Part shown: positions 26,284 to 33,753 of the stretch, piece by piece
How the letters are laid out: each line of letters begins with the position of its first letter
How positions within the stretch are numbered: position 1 is the stretch's first letter
Assembly: GCA_945898095.1 (NCBI GenBank)
Contig: CAMDHE010000038.1
Coordinates: 1 to 37,363, forward strand
Length of the DNA stretch: 37,363 nt
DNA from: Roseateles toxinivorans
Lineage (GTDB): Bacteria > Pseudomonadota > Gammaproteobacteria > Burkholderiales > Burkholderiaceae_C
Reading direction: 5' to 3'
The notes under the pieces: generated by a model
The model's database searches: none
What the model saw: the letters and a program-made list of their open reading frames with translations, nothing else
Told to the model about the DNA's origin: nothing
Translations under genes and position numbers: made by a program

Positions 26284-27641
26284 GCCAACTCGACAGCCTG
26301 CGCCGGATATTGCCGCTGGCCTGGCCAGTACTCGTCGGTCAGGTCGCCTTGCTGGCCTACAGCACCATCGACACGATTTTGCTGGCACGTTATTCAGCCG
26401 ACGACCTGGCCGCCCTGGCGGTGGGTTCAGCGATCTACATCACCCTCTTCGTCGGTCTGATGGGCGTCATGATGGCGGTTGCACCCATGGTCGGGCGCCA
26501 CCATGGTGCGGGGCGTTACCAGGAAGCCGGCGAGCAGTTGCACCAGACCACTTGGCTGGCGTTCGCGCTGATGCTGCCGGGCATCCTGCTGCTGCTGCAT
26601 CCGGATTTATTGCTGAAGGTCTCGATGGCCAGCCCCGCGGTCGAAATCAAGGTCCGGGGCTACCTCAGCGCCTTGGCCTGCAGCCTGCCGCCGGCGCTGC
26701 TGTTCACCGCATTTCGCGGCTTCAACAACGCGGTCTCGCGACCCAAGGCGGTGATGATCCTGCAGGTCGGCAGCCTGGTCTTGAAGCTGCCGCTGAGCCT
26801 GCTGCTGATCCATGGCCTGCCGGACTCGGGTCTGCCGGCCATGGGCGCCGTCGGCTGCGGTATGGCGACTGCGATCGTGATGTGGACCCAGACCTTGATC
26901 GCCTTTGCCCTGCTGCGCAGCGACAAGTTTTATGTCCGCTACGGCCTGCATCGCGGTGGATTGCATCGCCCGGATTGGCTCAAGCTGAAGGCACTGCTCA
27001 AGCTCGGCCTGCCGATGGGTGCGTCGATCCTGATCGAGATCTCGGGCTTCACCTTCATGGCGATCTTCATCGCCAGATTGGGGTCAACCGCAGTCGCCGG
27101 CCATCAACTGGCGACCAATCTGGTGACCTTGATGTTCATGCTGCCGATGGCGCTGGGCAACGCCACCGGCACCCTGGTGGCACAGCGGCTTGGTGCCAAT
27201 GACCGCGCGGGCGCAGCGCGGATCGGCTGGCATGGTCTGGAACTCGCCATGGCGCTGTCCTGCGGCATTGGCGCGCTGATGTTTTTCGGCCGGGCGCAAG
27301 TGCTGGCCTTGTACACCGACGATGCCGCGATCATCGCTTCGGCCATGCCGCTGCTGCTCTGGGTCTGGGTGTTCCATATCGCCGACGCCAGCCAGACTCT
27401 GGCCGCCTATGTGCTGCGTGCCCACCATATCGCCACCCTGCCGATGGTCATCAATGCGCTGGCGCTCTGGGGTGTCGGGCTGGGCCTCGGTTACTGGATG
27501 GCCTTTGGTCATGTCGACTGGGCGCCCGCCAGCCTGCAAGGCGCTCCAGGCTTCTGGTCTGCGGCCACCGCCGGCCTGGTGATCGCCGCTATCGGGCTTT
27601 GCAGCTTGCTCGCCTGGGTGCACAGACGCGAGCGCGGCTGA
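26280..27641 (+). CDS. MATE-family multidrug/metabolite exporter
   Basis: 453-residue inner-membrane antiporter with about twelve hydrophobic segments in two bundles. The first helices (RILPLAWPVLVGQVALLAYS) and VDT-like IDTILLARYSADDLAALAVG are the MATE N-terminal signature, and MALGNATGTLVAQRLGAND repeats it in the second half. The start is taken as the TTG at 26280, which overlaps the preceding stop (TTGA); no ATG lies between it and the first helix, and a longer frame from 26154 would run over the DUF3717 gene. Confidence 0.9.
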   Translation: MSQLDSLRRILPLAWPVLVGQVALLAYSTIDTILLARYSADDLAALAVGSAIYITLFVGLMGVMMAVAPMVGRHHGAGRYQEAGEQLHQTTWLAFALMLPGILLLLHPDLLLKVSMASPAVEIKVRGYLSALACSLPPALLFTAFRGFNNAVSRPKAVMILQVGSLVLKLPLSLLLIHGLPDSGLPAMGAVGCGMATAIVMWTQTLIAFALLRSDKFYVRYGLHRGGLHRPDWLKLKALLKLGLPMGASILIEISGFTFMAIFIARLGSTAVAGHQLATNLVTLMFMLPMALGNATGTLVAQRLGANDRAGAARIGWHGLELAMALSCGIGALMFFGRAQVLALYTDDAAIIASAMPLLLWVWVFHIADASQTLAAYVLRAHHIATLPMVINALALWGVGLGLGYWMAFGHVDWAPASLQGAPGFWSAATAGLVIAAIGLCSLLAWVHRRERG

Positions 27642-28049
27642 TCAAAAAATCCCGGCCGCGTCCGCTTTCAACATCAAGGCCAGACGCAACAGCGCGCCCT
27701 CGCCCTGCATCAACTGCCCATCAAAATCAAAGGCTGGCAATTCACTCAATCCCAGCGCCAAGGCCGATGCGGCCGTCTGCGCTATGGCAAGGCTCACCGC
27801 CTCGCCTTGAGGATCCTGCTGCAAGGTTTCCATACCGCTGAAGACCTGCGCCAACTGGTACCGGCTCGGCGTCTTGCCCGACGCGGCCGCGGCCCAAGCC
27901 TTGCGCAGCAAGAGCGATTCAGCACCAATGGCCATTGGCAGATAGCTGACGCTGTAGCTGCTGCCGAGCAGCGCTTCAGGCAACTTGTCAAAGCAGTCAG
28001 GGCCAGCCGCTGGGTCGAAGAAAAAACGAATTTCAGGCATCGCGCTCAT
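27642..28049 (-). CDS. Putative DsbA/thioredoxin-fold-like protein, short
   Basis: 135 residues. The start (IRFFFDPAAGPDCFDKLPEAL) looks like the first strand and helix of DsbA-type oxidoreductases, but a Cys-X2-Cys pair is missing and one cysteine remains. The C-terminal LPAFDFDGQLMQGEG resembles the cis-proline strand. The ATG at 28049 overlaps the upstream DUF1289 stop (ATGA), which sets the start. A longer frame to 28202 has an unlike arginine-rich leader and is not favoured. It is the last gene of the ybaK operon and runs right up to the convergent MATE stop. Confidence 0.6.
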   Translation of the reverse strand: MSAMPEIRFFFDPAAGPDCFDKLPEALLGSSYSVSYLPMAIGAESLLLRKAWAAAASGKTPSRYQLAQVFSGMETLQQDPQGEAVSLAIAQTAASALALGLSELPAFDFDGQLMQGEGALLRLALMLKADAAGIF

Positions 28050-28267
28050 GGCCAGGATTCCGGGTCGCTGACGATCAGAACTCCCTGCGCCAGCAAGACT
28101 GCGCGCCGCGCCGGCAATCGCGCCAGCACCTGGGCACGGCTGGCATCGCTGCTGCCCGACCAGTGGGCAATTTCGTCGATCGTACGGGCGCAGCCCAGGC
28201 ATAAGCCGGTGGCTTCATGCATCGTGCAGACGTTGATGCAGGGCGACTCGATCTGTGGCGCGCTCAT
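28046..28267 (-). CDS. DUF1289 protein
   Basis: 73 residues with the family pattern PCINVCTMHEATGLCLGCARTIDEIAHW, four cysteines that could bind zinc or an iron-sulfur cluster. Overlaps ybaK upstream and the DsbA-like gene downstream by ATGA at both ends, so all three should be translated together. Function of the family unknown. Confidence 0.85.
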   Translation of the reverse strand: MSAPQIESPCINVCTMHEATGLCLGCARTIDEIAHWSGSSDASRAQVLARLPARRAVLLAQGVLIVSDPESWP

Positions 28268-28770
28268 GCCTGCACCACGTCGATCACCGGCGCGCCGGTC
28301 AACGCCGCCAGTTGTTCGGGCGTCATGCAGAACACACCATTCGGATGGCCGGCCGCCGCCCAGATCGTCTCGAAGCGGAACAGTTCCCGGTCGACAAAAA
28401 GCTGCGGCGGCCCGGCGCCATCGGCAGGCGAAAAACCCAGCGGCGAGACTCCACCGATCGAAAAACCGGTACTGGATTTCACATAATCAGCATCGGCGCG
28501 GCCGAGCGGACCGGTATGTTGTTTGAGCTTTTTCTCGTCAACGCGTCGATCGCCCGAGGTGATCACCAGCACGGCCGACAGATCGGTCTTGCGCTTGAAC
28601 ACCACCGACTTGGCAATCTGCCCCAGGCTCACGCCCAGCGCGTCGGCGGCTTCCTGTGAGGTGCGCGCAGCGACTTCAAGCCAGACCGGCTGATGCTGGT
28701 GGCGCTTGGCCCGCAACGCGGCGCTGACACGCCGGAAACCTTCGGGACGAATGGAATCTGAATCTTGCAT
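28264..28770 (-). CDS. YbaK/EbsC-family aminoacyl-tRNA editing protein
   Basis: 168 residues of the INS/YbaK editing fold that removes wrong amino acids (often Ser, Ala or Cys) from tRNA. Typical residues are AKSVVFKRK (with the catalytic-type lysine), SGDRRVDEKKL, and GVSPLGFSPADG with a GGVSP loop. The remaining helix region (TPEQLAALTGAPVIDVVQ) fits the C-terminal end. First gene of the ybaK-DUF1289-DsbA-like operon. Which tRNA it edits cannot be told. Confidence 0.88.
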   Translation of the reverse strand: MQDSDSIRPEGFRRVSAALRAKRHQHQPVWLEVAARTSQEAADALGVSLGQIAKSVVFKRKTDLSAVLVITSGDRRVDEKKLKQHTGPLGRADADYVKSSTGFSIGGVSPLGFSPADGAGPPQLFVDRELFRFETIWAAAGHPNGVFCMTPEQLAALTGAPVIDVVQA

Positions 28771-28820
28771 ACCGCGATTGTCTCGCAGGCTGACAAATCA
28801 ACGCTCGCCCCAAGCCTGGT

Positions 28821-30074
28821 TCAAGGCATCAATCGATAAAAAGGCCTTGTCAGCAAAATAGGCAGCAGGTCGAGCCGCAGATTCAGCAGCGTGCATTCCT
28901 CCGCACCACTGGCGCTGCTGCACCAGCCGATGCTGCCCGCCCCCTTGTAGAGGCGAAACTCGAAGCCCAAATCGGACTGCGTATCGGCAGCGTCAGCAAG
29001 ACCCTGGACCGCCAGGCCGCGCAGTTCGGGGGCCGGGCTATCGATCAACTTTGCCATCGCCGCGACGATGGTCGAGTCGCCAAGAATATCCATGTAGAAG
29101 GGCAATCTGCCCGAGTCTGGTTTGAAATCACTGGCCGCCGGATCGACCCGCTGGCCCTGCAATTTCATCGCTGAAGGAGAACTGATGCCGGTGCGCAAAT
29201 CATGCCGGTCGCCATGATCGAGATAGCTCAAGGAGGCATTGCGCAGATTGAAAGCGCCAAGCTTCGAGTGGGACGTAGCCTGACTCAAATCGACCAGTAG
29301 CGCACCCTTGGCGCCGATCACCTCGAGCGCATCTCCGCGCACCAGGACTGCGCTGTTCTCCTCGACGCCGAGGCCGAAGCGGTAGCCATGCGCGAGCATC
29401 AAAGGCAGCATCCGGCCGATGCGGCCGCGACGCAGAAAATGCTGATCGACGAACAGGTCGGCGCCAACAAAACTCAGGCCAAGATCCACCTCGAAGCCCT
29501 GGCGCAACTGCCCTTTGAGGACTTGCAAGGGTTCTGGAGGATCGCGAAACATCGTCCGGCTCATGATCGCCGCGCCGGCGCTGGTGCCGGCCACCACGGC
29601 ACCGCGCTGGTAGGCCGCCCGGATCGCTTTGAGCATCGCTGTCGGCTGACCGCCTGGCTGCAAGGTGTCAACGATCAACTCCTGTGCGCCACCGCTGAAG
29701 TACAAGCCGCTGGCAGCCGCCACTTTGGCGATCAAGGCCTCGTCATGCAGATTCTTTTGCAGATCGACGCCTTCCAGCCGCGGCGCCACCGGCATGGCTT
29801 CAGCCAGCGCGCCATGGCGACTCAAGACTTCAACCACCTGAGCCGCAACGCGTTCGGGCTTGCTCGAGGCGGTGGCGAAGACAAGCCAGCGCGCGCCCTG
29901 CCCGCCGGATTCCTCCACCAGACGTTGCCAGACCGCAGCGTTGTCGAACCTCAGCGCGCCGCCGATGATGATCGCAGGGCCCTGCGTCGACGCAGGCGCA
30001 GCCATGACCGGTGTCAGGCTGAACCAAAGCAAGGCCCCGAACAGCCGGAGCAGAATCAGCAAGAACTGGCGCAT
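28821..30074 (-). CDS. Secreted cyanophycinase (peptidase family S51)
   Basis: 417-residue serine exopeptidase-type enzyme that would cleave cyanophycin (Asp-Arg polymer) to dipeptides. A signal peptide (LILLRLFGALLWFSL, cleavage near VMA-AP) suggests export. The S51 core is clear: GGAQ with Q131, nucleophile GTSAGAA with Ser165, DQHF (210-213) and the acidic LGVEENSAVLV with E238. The length exceeds that of intracellular cyanophycinases because of about 130 extra residues at the C-terminus, as in the extracellular CphE type. It follows a GntR regulator by 16 bp on the same strand. No cyanophycin synthetase is seen in the window. Confidence 0.88.
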   Translation of the reverse strand: MRQFLLILLRLFGALLWFSLTPVMAAPASTQGPAIIIGGALRFDNAAVWQRLVEESGGQGARWLVFATASSKPERVAAQVVEVLSRHGALAEAMPVAPRLEGVDLQKNLHDEALIAKVAAASGLYFSGGAQELIVDTLQPGGQPTAMLKAIRAAYQRGAVVAGTSAGAAIMSRTMFRDPPEPLQVLKGQLRQGFEVDLGLSFVGADLFVDQHFLRRGRIGRMLPLMLAHGYRFGLGVEENSAVLVRGDALEVIGAKGALLVDLSQATSHSKLGAFNLRNASLSYLDHGDRHDLRTGISSPSAMKLQGQRVDPAASDFKPDSGRLPFYMDILGDSTIVAAMAKLIDSPAPELRGLAVQGLADAADTQSDLGFEFRLYKGAGSIGWCSSASGAEECTLLNLRLDLLPILLTRPFYRLMP

Positions 30075-30090
30075 CTGATCCGGAATGAAG

Positions 30091-30831
30091 TTACTCGCGC
30101 AAGCCGACTTCGTTCTGGTACAGGCAGACCGCAGTGTTCACATAGCGCTCCCGGTATTCGACCACCTCGCTGCCATAGCTCAAGGCCTTGCGCTGGATTT
30201 TCAGCAGAGACATCGGCGCGGGCAATTCCAGCGCTGTCATCACGAAGGCAGGCGACATGACTGCCGCGAGCTCTTCCTGGATCCGCACCACCGTGATGCC
30301 GAACATCGACTGGTACATCCCATAGATCGAGCCGGTCCGGTTCAGGAAAGCCGCTTTGTCAAAAGCGGCAAAACGCTGCCTCGACACCCAGACCCGGTCA
30401 AACATAGCCACAACGCCTTCGCAGCGGCGCAAATTGTCGATGCGGACCAACTCGGCACCGGGCGCGAGCTGCAATTGCCTGGCCAGCAACGCATCGGCTG
30501 GCACATGTCTGAAGCTGAGCAACTCGGCCGAAGCCCTGACCGGTTGACCCGTCAAGCTGGTGAAATTGAAGAAGGTCCCGAATGCATGCTCATCGGTATG
30601 CAGGGCCACCGTCGTGCCGATGCGCGCGCGCCGCAACAACACCCGCTCGGCCACCAGATCCTCAACCGCCTTGCGGACAGTGCCGATGCTGACCGAGAAC
30701 TGCTCGGCCAACTGACTTTCGGTCGGAATTCTGACCCCGGGCGCCCATTGGCCCGAGCGCAGCTTTTCGAGCATGCCGGTTCGCACCATGTCGTAGAGCG
30801 GTTGTTCGGTCGTTCTGGATGATTTCTTCAT
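30091..30831 (-). CDS. GntR-family regulator, UTRA (HutC) subfamily
   Basis: 246 residues: N-terminal winged helix (IPTESQLAEQFSVSIGTVRKAVEDL) and a C-terminal UTRA ligand-binding domain of about 150 residues. UTRA regulators usually sense small metabolites such as amino sugars or histidine-pathway products. It lies 16 bp upstream of the cyanophycinase on the same strand and probably controls it. A MITE copy lies 113 bp upstream of its ATG, so its promoter may be altered. Confidence 0.9.
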   Translation of the reverse strand: MKKSSRTTEQPLYDMVRTGMLEKLRSGQWAPGVRIPTESQLAEQFSVSIGTVRKAVEDLVAERVLLRRARIGTTVALHTDEHAFGTFFNFTSLTGQPVRASAELLSFRHVPADALLARQLQLAPGAELVRIDNLRRCEGVVAMFDRVWVSRQRFAAFDKAAFLNRTGSIYGMYQSMFGITVVRIQEELAAVMSPAFVMTALELPAPMSLLKIQRKALSYGSEVVEYRERYVNTAVCLYQNEVGLRE

Positions 30832-30944
30832 GCACCGGTCTGGAATTGGAGGTTGGGTGAATCAGCGACTACGCAAACTCTTGCCTCAGAAGGTCGCCCC
30901 AAAAACTGGCTTTCCTTCGAACAAATCAGAAGCATCTGAACTAG

Positions 30945-31060
30945 GGATGCTCTGCATAACCCCTCACGGCTTGTGCAAGTGCTGCCTCGGGCGGTCTGCG
31001 GCGTTGCATCCCATCCCGATCCGCACTACACACACTCGCGTTGAGTTATGCAGAGCATCC
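30945..31060 (+). mobile_element. 116-bp MITE, copy 1, flanked by CTAG duplication
   Basis: Ends are perfect inverted repeats of 16 bp (GGATGCTCTGCATAAC and its complement). CTAG stands directly on both sides (30941-30944, 31061-31064), a 4-bp target duplication. No coding capacity. About 111 of 116 bases agree with copy 2 at 33611, in the same orientation. It sits between the GntR/UTRA gene and the VOC gene promoter. Confidence 0.92.
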
Positions 31061-31098
31061 CTAGGGATGCCCGCGACCGAGCAGAGTATAAATTTATC

Positions 31099-31126
31099 TT
31101 GACATCAAATAATTCATATATATGAA
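31099..31126 (+). promoter_or_regulatory. Promoter of the VOC-family gene
   Basis: Perfect -35 TTGACA (31099-31104), 16-bp spacer, -10 TATGAA (31121-31126). Transcription would start near 31133 and leave a 45-nt leader to the ACG at 31178. Palindrome 31112-31127 covers the -10. Confidence 0.6.
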
Positions 31127-31127
31127 T
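31112..31127. promoter_or_regulatory. Perfect 16-bp palindrome, candidate operator
   Basis: ATTCATATATATGAAT is its own reverse complement and covers the -10 box of the VOC-gene promoter. A dimeric repressor here would block RNA polymerase. The nearby GntR-type regulators are candidates. Confidence 0.55.
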
Positions 31128-31177
31128 CGCTGAAAAATTTCCAACCCATCAAGAAAGCTATCGCGCAAAGGAAACCC

Positions 31178-31609
31178 ACGGCCAACTTCATCATTCATAT
31201 CGCGATGAAAGTCGATGGCGTCGAAAAGACCCCTACCTTCTGCGCAAACTTGTTCGGCTACAAGCATGTGAACAGGGTACGTCGCGAGGGCAAGAAAGGT
31301 GACCCTATCTCCGGGCACATGAGCGATGGCTCTATGAGCTTGACGCAGATCCATTACGAGGACGCAGAGTCCGATGAAGCCGATTTCGACGGCCCTGCGC
31401 CCTGCATCCATCACATCGGCATGGAAGTCGACGACCTCGACACTTTCATTGTCTCGATCAAGCAACAAGGCGGTGAAATCCTCACCGCCCCGGGCCATCT
31501 GCCGGTGAAGTTCCGCTCACCCAAGGACCCGGTCGCCGAAGTCGTGGCGATCGCCCGCTGGGGAAAAGAAACGCTGGCTGCCGGCGTGCACGGCGAATTT
31601 CTGGCCTGA
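31178..31609 (+). CDS. VOC-family (glyoxalase/bleomycin-resistance fold) protein, apparent ACG start
   Basis: 143 residues of the vicinal-oxygen-chelate fold. First strand ANFIIHIAMKVDG with a metal-type His, ANLFGYKHVNRVR, HHIGMEVDDLD starting the second half, and VAEVVAI with a Glu near the end. The family-like N-terminus begins at 31178, but this codon is ACG, placed six bases after a good AAGGA site; the frame stays open upstream to a TGA at 31100 without any ATG. The first ATG is 31205, which would drop the first strand and its His. So either ACG is used, or a mutation ATG to ACG has disabled the gene. Substrate unknown. Confidence 0.7.
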   Translation, partial: TANFIIHIAMKVDGVEKTPTFCANLFGYKHVNRVRREGKKGDPISGHMSDGSMSLTQIHYEDAESDEADFDGPAPCIHHIGMEVDDLDTFIVSIKQQGGEILTAPGHLPVKFRSPKDPVAEVVAIARWGKETLAAGVHGEFLA

Positions 31610-31713
31610 TTCAAGATAAGCGGACAGCCAAGGCTTCGGTGCGCGCGGCACAAAGTTCGTCGGGCAGGGTCAAGGGGCGGGCAGCGCCAAGGCCATGCCG
31701 ATGGGATCGGGGT

Positions 31714-31738
31714 GGTTCGACGAGCTCACCACGAACGG
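31714..31738. repeat. REP-like hairpin
   Basis: GGTTCGACGAGCTCACCAC followed by GAACGG: GTTCG pairs with CGAAC around GAGCTC. This resembles a dispersed GTTCGACAAGCTC-type repeat that I know from many proteobacterial genomes. It lies in the 268-bp gap between the VOC and GntR/FCD genes; nothing else is seen in that gap except the promoter at its right end. Confidence 0.4.
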
Positions 31739-31856
31739 ATCAGTGGGTGGCAAGCATTGCTCTGACTTGTCATCAAGAGCCCGCGGCAACATAAATGGTG
31801 AGCCGAGCCCCCTCAAACGGATGAGCAACCGGCATGGTCCATTTGTTTGCTCATTT

Positions 31857-31872
31857 TCGTATACGATATAAC
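31857..31872 (+). promoter_or_regulatory. GntR operator TCGTATACGA and -10 TATAAC
   Basis: TCGTATACGA (31857-31866) is a perfect palindrome and fits the TNGTNNACNA pattern known for FadR-type GntR proteins. TATAAC (31867-31872) abuts it as a -10 box. The expected transcription start would be at or next to the ATG (31878), suggesting an autoregulated, possibly leaderless message. Confidence 0.55.
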
Positions 31873-31877
31873 GCAAT

Positions 31878-32618
31878 ATGAGCGCCGTCCAACCCCTGCC
31901 TTGGCTGACCGAATCATCGGCTGAGCGTTTCAACGCTGTACGCGACACCTCGCTGGCCAAGCTGGTCCGGGATGATGTCCTCGCGCTGATCCTCAAAGGC
32001 GTGCTGACTGTCGGTCAGCGCATCAACGAACCCGATGTGGCGGCCCGTCTGGGCGTCTCGCGGGTGCCGGTGCGAGAAGCACTGCGTGAACTCGAAAGCT
32101 CGGGCCTGGTCGTCGCGCGCAAGCATGCAGGTGTCTTTGTGCGACAGCTCGACGAACCCGAAATCAGGGATCTCTACCAGTTGCGCAGCCTGCTCGAAGG
32201 CTTTGCCGGGCGCCAGGCCGCACTGCTGCCCGCCGACCGCAAAGCCGCCCTGCTGGCGATCCTGGTCGATTCGGTGCAGATCATGAATGACGCGGCCAGC
32301 AATGACTTGCCGCGCTATTACAGCGAAAACCTGCGCTTTCACTGGGCGCTGGTCGAAGCGGCTGGCAACCATTCGCTGACCGAAACCTACCGGGGCATCG
32401 TGCAGAAGCTGCATCTTTCGCGCCTGAAAAATCTCTCGCAGACCACCGGCATGCAGGCCTCGGTCGCCGAACATCTGCAGATCGTCGAGGCCGTTCGCCA
32501 AGGCGAGCCGCAGCGCTGCGAAGCGCTGATGACCCGCCATGTCAGCCAAGCCCATCAGCGACTGATCGCAAGTAGCGCAGCTGATTCCATCCCGATTACT
32601 CCGGAGACCATCCCATGA
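31878..32618 (+). CDS. GntR-family regulator, FCD (FadR-like) subfamily
   Basis: 246 residues: an N-terminal winged helix (VGQRINEPDVAARLGVSRVPVREALRELESSGLV), then an FCD domain of about 150 residues with ENLRFHWALVEAAGNHSL and HLQIVEAVRQGEP supplying the usual metal/ligand histidines. FCD regulators of this type commonly sense organic acids. Its stop overlaps the next ATG (ATGA), so it is co-translated with the Bug receptor. No ribosome site precedes its ATG. A palindrome matching the GntR consensus lies directly upstream. Confidence 0.93.
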   Translation: MSAVQPLPWLTESSAERFNAVRDTSLAKLVRDDVLALILKGVLTVGQRINEPDVAARLGVSRVPVREALRELESSGLVVARKHAGVFVRQLDEPEIRDLYQLRSLLEGFAGRQAALLPADRKAALLAILVDSVQIMNDAASNDLPRYYSENLRFHWALVEAAGNHSLTETYRGIVQKLHLSRLKNLSQTTGMQASVAEHLQIVEAVRQGEPQRCEALMTRHVSQAHQRLIASSAADSIPITPETIP

Positions 32619-33595
32619 AAAGACGCAGCATCATCCAGGCAGCGCTCGGCCTGCCCACCTTGTCAGGGCTTGCCGGCCTGGCCGCAGCGCAAAGCCAATA
32701 CCCGTCCAAACCGATCCGCTACATCGTTCCGGTCGCCGCAGGCGGCGGCAGTGACATGGTCGCCCGCACCTTGACCGAACGCTGGGGGAACCTGCTCAAG
32801 CAGACCTTCGTCGTCGACAATCTCGGCGGCGGCGGCGGTGTGATCGCATCACAAGCCGCGATGCGCGCTGCGCCCGATGGCTACACCTTGATGCAGGGCT
32901 ATGTCGCAACCCACGGCACCGGCCCGGCCACGCGCAAGCTGCCCTATGACCCAGTGAAGGACTTCACACCGATCGGCATGATCGGCGCCACGCCCAACGT
33001 GCTGGTGGTGAACGCCGCGCTACCGGTCAAGAACATCAAGGAATTCATCGACTACCTTAAGAAAAACCCCGGCAAATTGAGCTATGGCTCGGCCGGCCCC
33101 GGGTCGCTGACGCATATGACGATGGAACTGCTCAAGCTGCAGGTCCAATCATTCATGGTGCATATCCCTTATCGAGGCATCTCGCCGGCTTTCACCGACC
33201 TGATCGGCGGGCAAACCCAGGCCATGTTCCCCGGCCTGGCTGCGGCGCTGCCGCATATCCGCTCGGGCCGGATCCGTGCGCTGGCGGTCACCGGGATGCA
33301 GCGCCATCCGCTCTTCAAGGACCTGCCGACGCTGGACGAATCGGGCTTCAAGGGCTTCGATGCGCAGCAATGGTATGGCGTGGTCGGCCCGGCCGGCATG
33401 CCGGCGCCGATCGTCAAGCTGCTCAACGAAACCATGGGCGTGGTGCTGAAAGCACCCGATCTGCGCGAAAAGCTCTCGGTCGAAGCGATCGAGCCGATGG
33501 TGATGAGCCCCGAGAAGTTTGGTGACTACATCCGCGCCGACATCGCGCGCTGGACCAAGGTCGCCCTGGAACAGAACATCCAGCTCGACAACTGA
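32615..33595 (+). CDS. Tripartite tricarboxylate transporter receptor (Bug family)
   Basis: 326-residue periplasmic binding protein. The leader has a twin-arginine-like start (MKRRSIIQAALGLPTLSGLAG) with cleavage near AAA-QS, so Tat or Sec export are both possible. Bug signatures: PIRYIVPVAAGGGSDMVAR, VDNLGGGGGVIAS, TPNVLVVN, KNPGKLSYGSAGPGS. It follows the GntR/FCD gene with a 4-bp overlap and precedes mmgE/prpD, from which a MITE now parts it. Likely imports a carboxylic acid degraded by that enzyme. No TctA/TctB genes nearby. Confidence 0.93.
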   Translation: MKRRSIIQAALGLPTLSGLAGLAAAQSQYPSKPIRYIVPVAAGGGSDMVARTLTERWGNLLKQTFVVDNLGGGGGVIASQAAMRAAPDGYTLMQGYVATHGTGPATRKLPYDPVKDFTPIGMIGATPNVLVVNAALPVKNIKEFIDYLKKNPGKLSYGSAGPGSLTHMTMELLKLQVQSFMVHIPYRGISPAFTDLIGGQTQAMFPGLAAALPHIRSGRIRALAVTGMQRHPLFKDLPTLDESGFKGFDAQQWYGVVGPAGMPAPIVKLLNETMGVVLKAPDLREKLSVEAIEPMVMSPEKFGDYIRADIARWTKVALEQNIQLDN

Positions 33596-33610
33596 TCCGT
33601 ATCCTCCTTA

Positions 33611-33726
33611 GGATGCTCTGCATAACCCCTCACGGTTTGTGATAGCGCGGCCTCGGGCGGTCTGCGGCGTTGCATCCCATCCCGATCCGCACTACACACA
33701 CTCGCGTTGAGTTATGCAGAGCATCC
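33611..33726 (+). mobile_element. 116-bp MITE, copy 2, flanked by CTTA duplication
   Basis: Same perfect 16-bp inverted ends as copy 1, same orientation and length, about five mismatches, all near the left end's interior. CTTA stands on both sides (33607-33610 and 33727-33730). It lies 15 bp after the Bug receptor stop and 27 bp before the mmgE/prpD ATG, inside what should be one operon. Confidence 0.92.
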
Positions 33727-33753
33727 CTTACGCTTCATTCACCGGAAGATTCC

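Noticed and set aside
30945-33726. Idea that the two MITEs form a composite transposon carrying the VOC-GntR-Bug genes.
   Set aside because: Each copy has its own, different 4-bp target duplication, which points to two separate insertions.
33670-33753. N-terminal extension of MmgE/PrpD starting at the TTG in the MITE.
   Set aside because: The extension is MITE sequence that also occurs in frame at copy 1; the ATG at 33754 has a ribosome site and starts the family protein.
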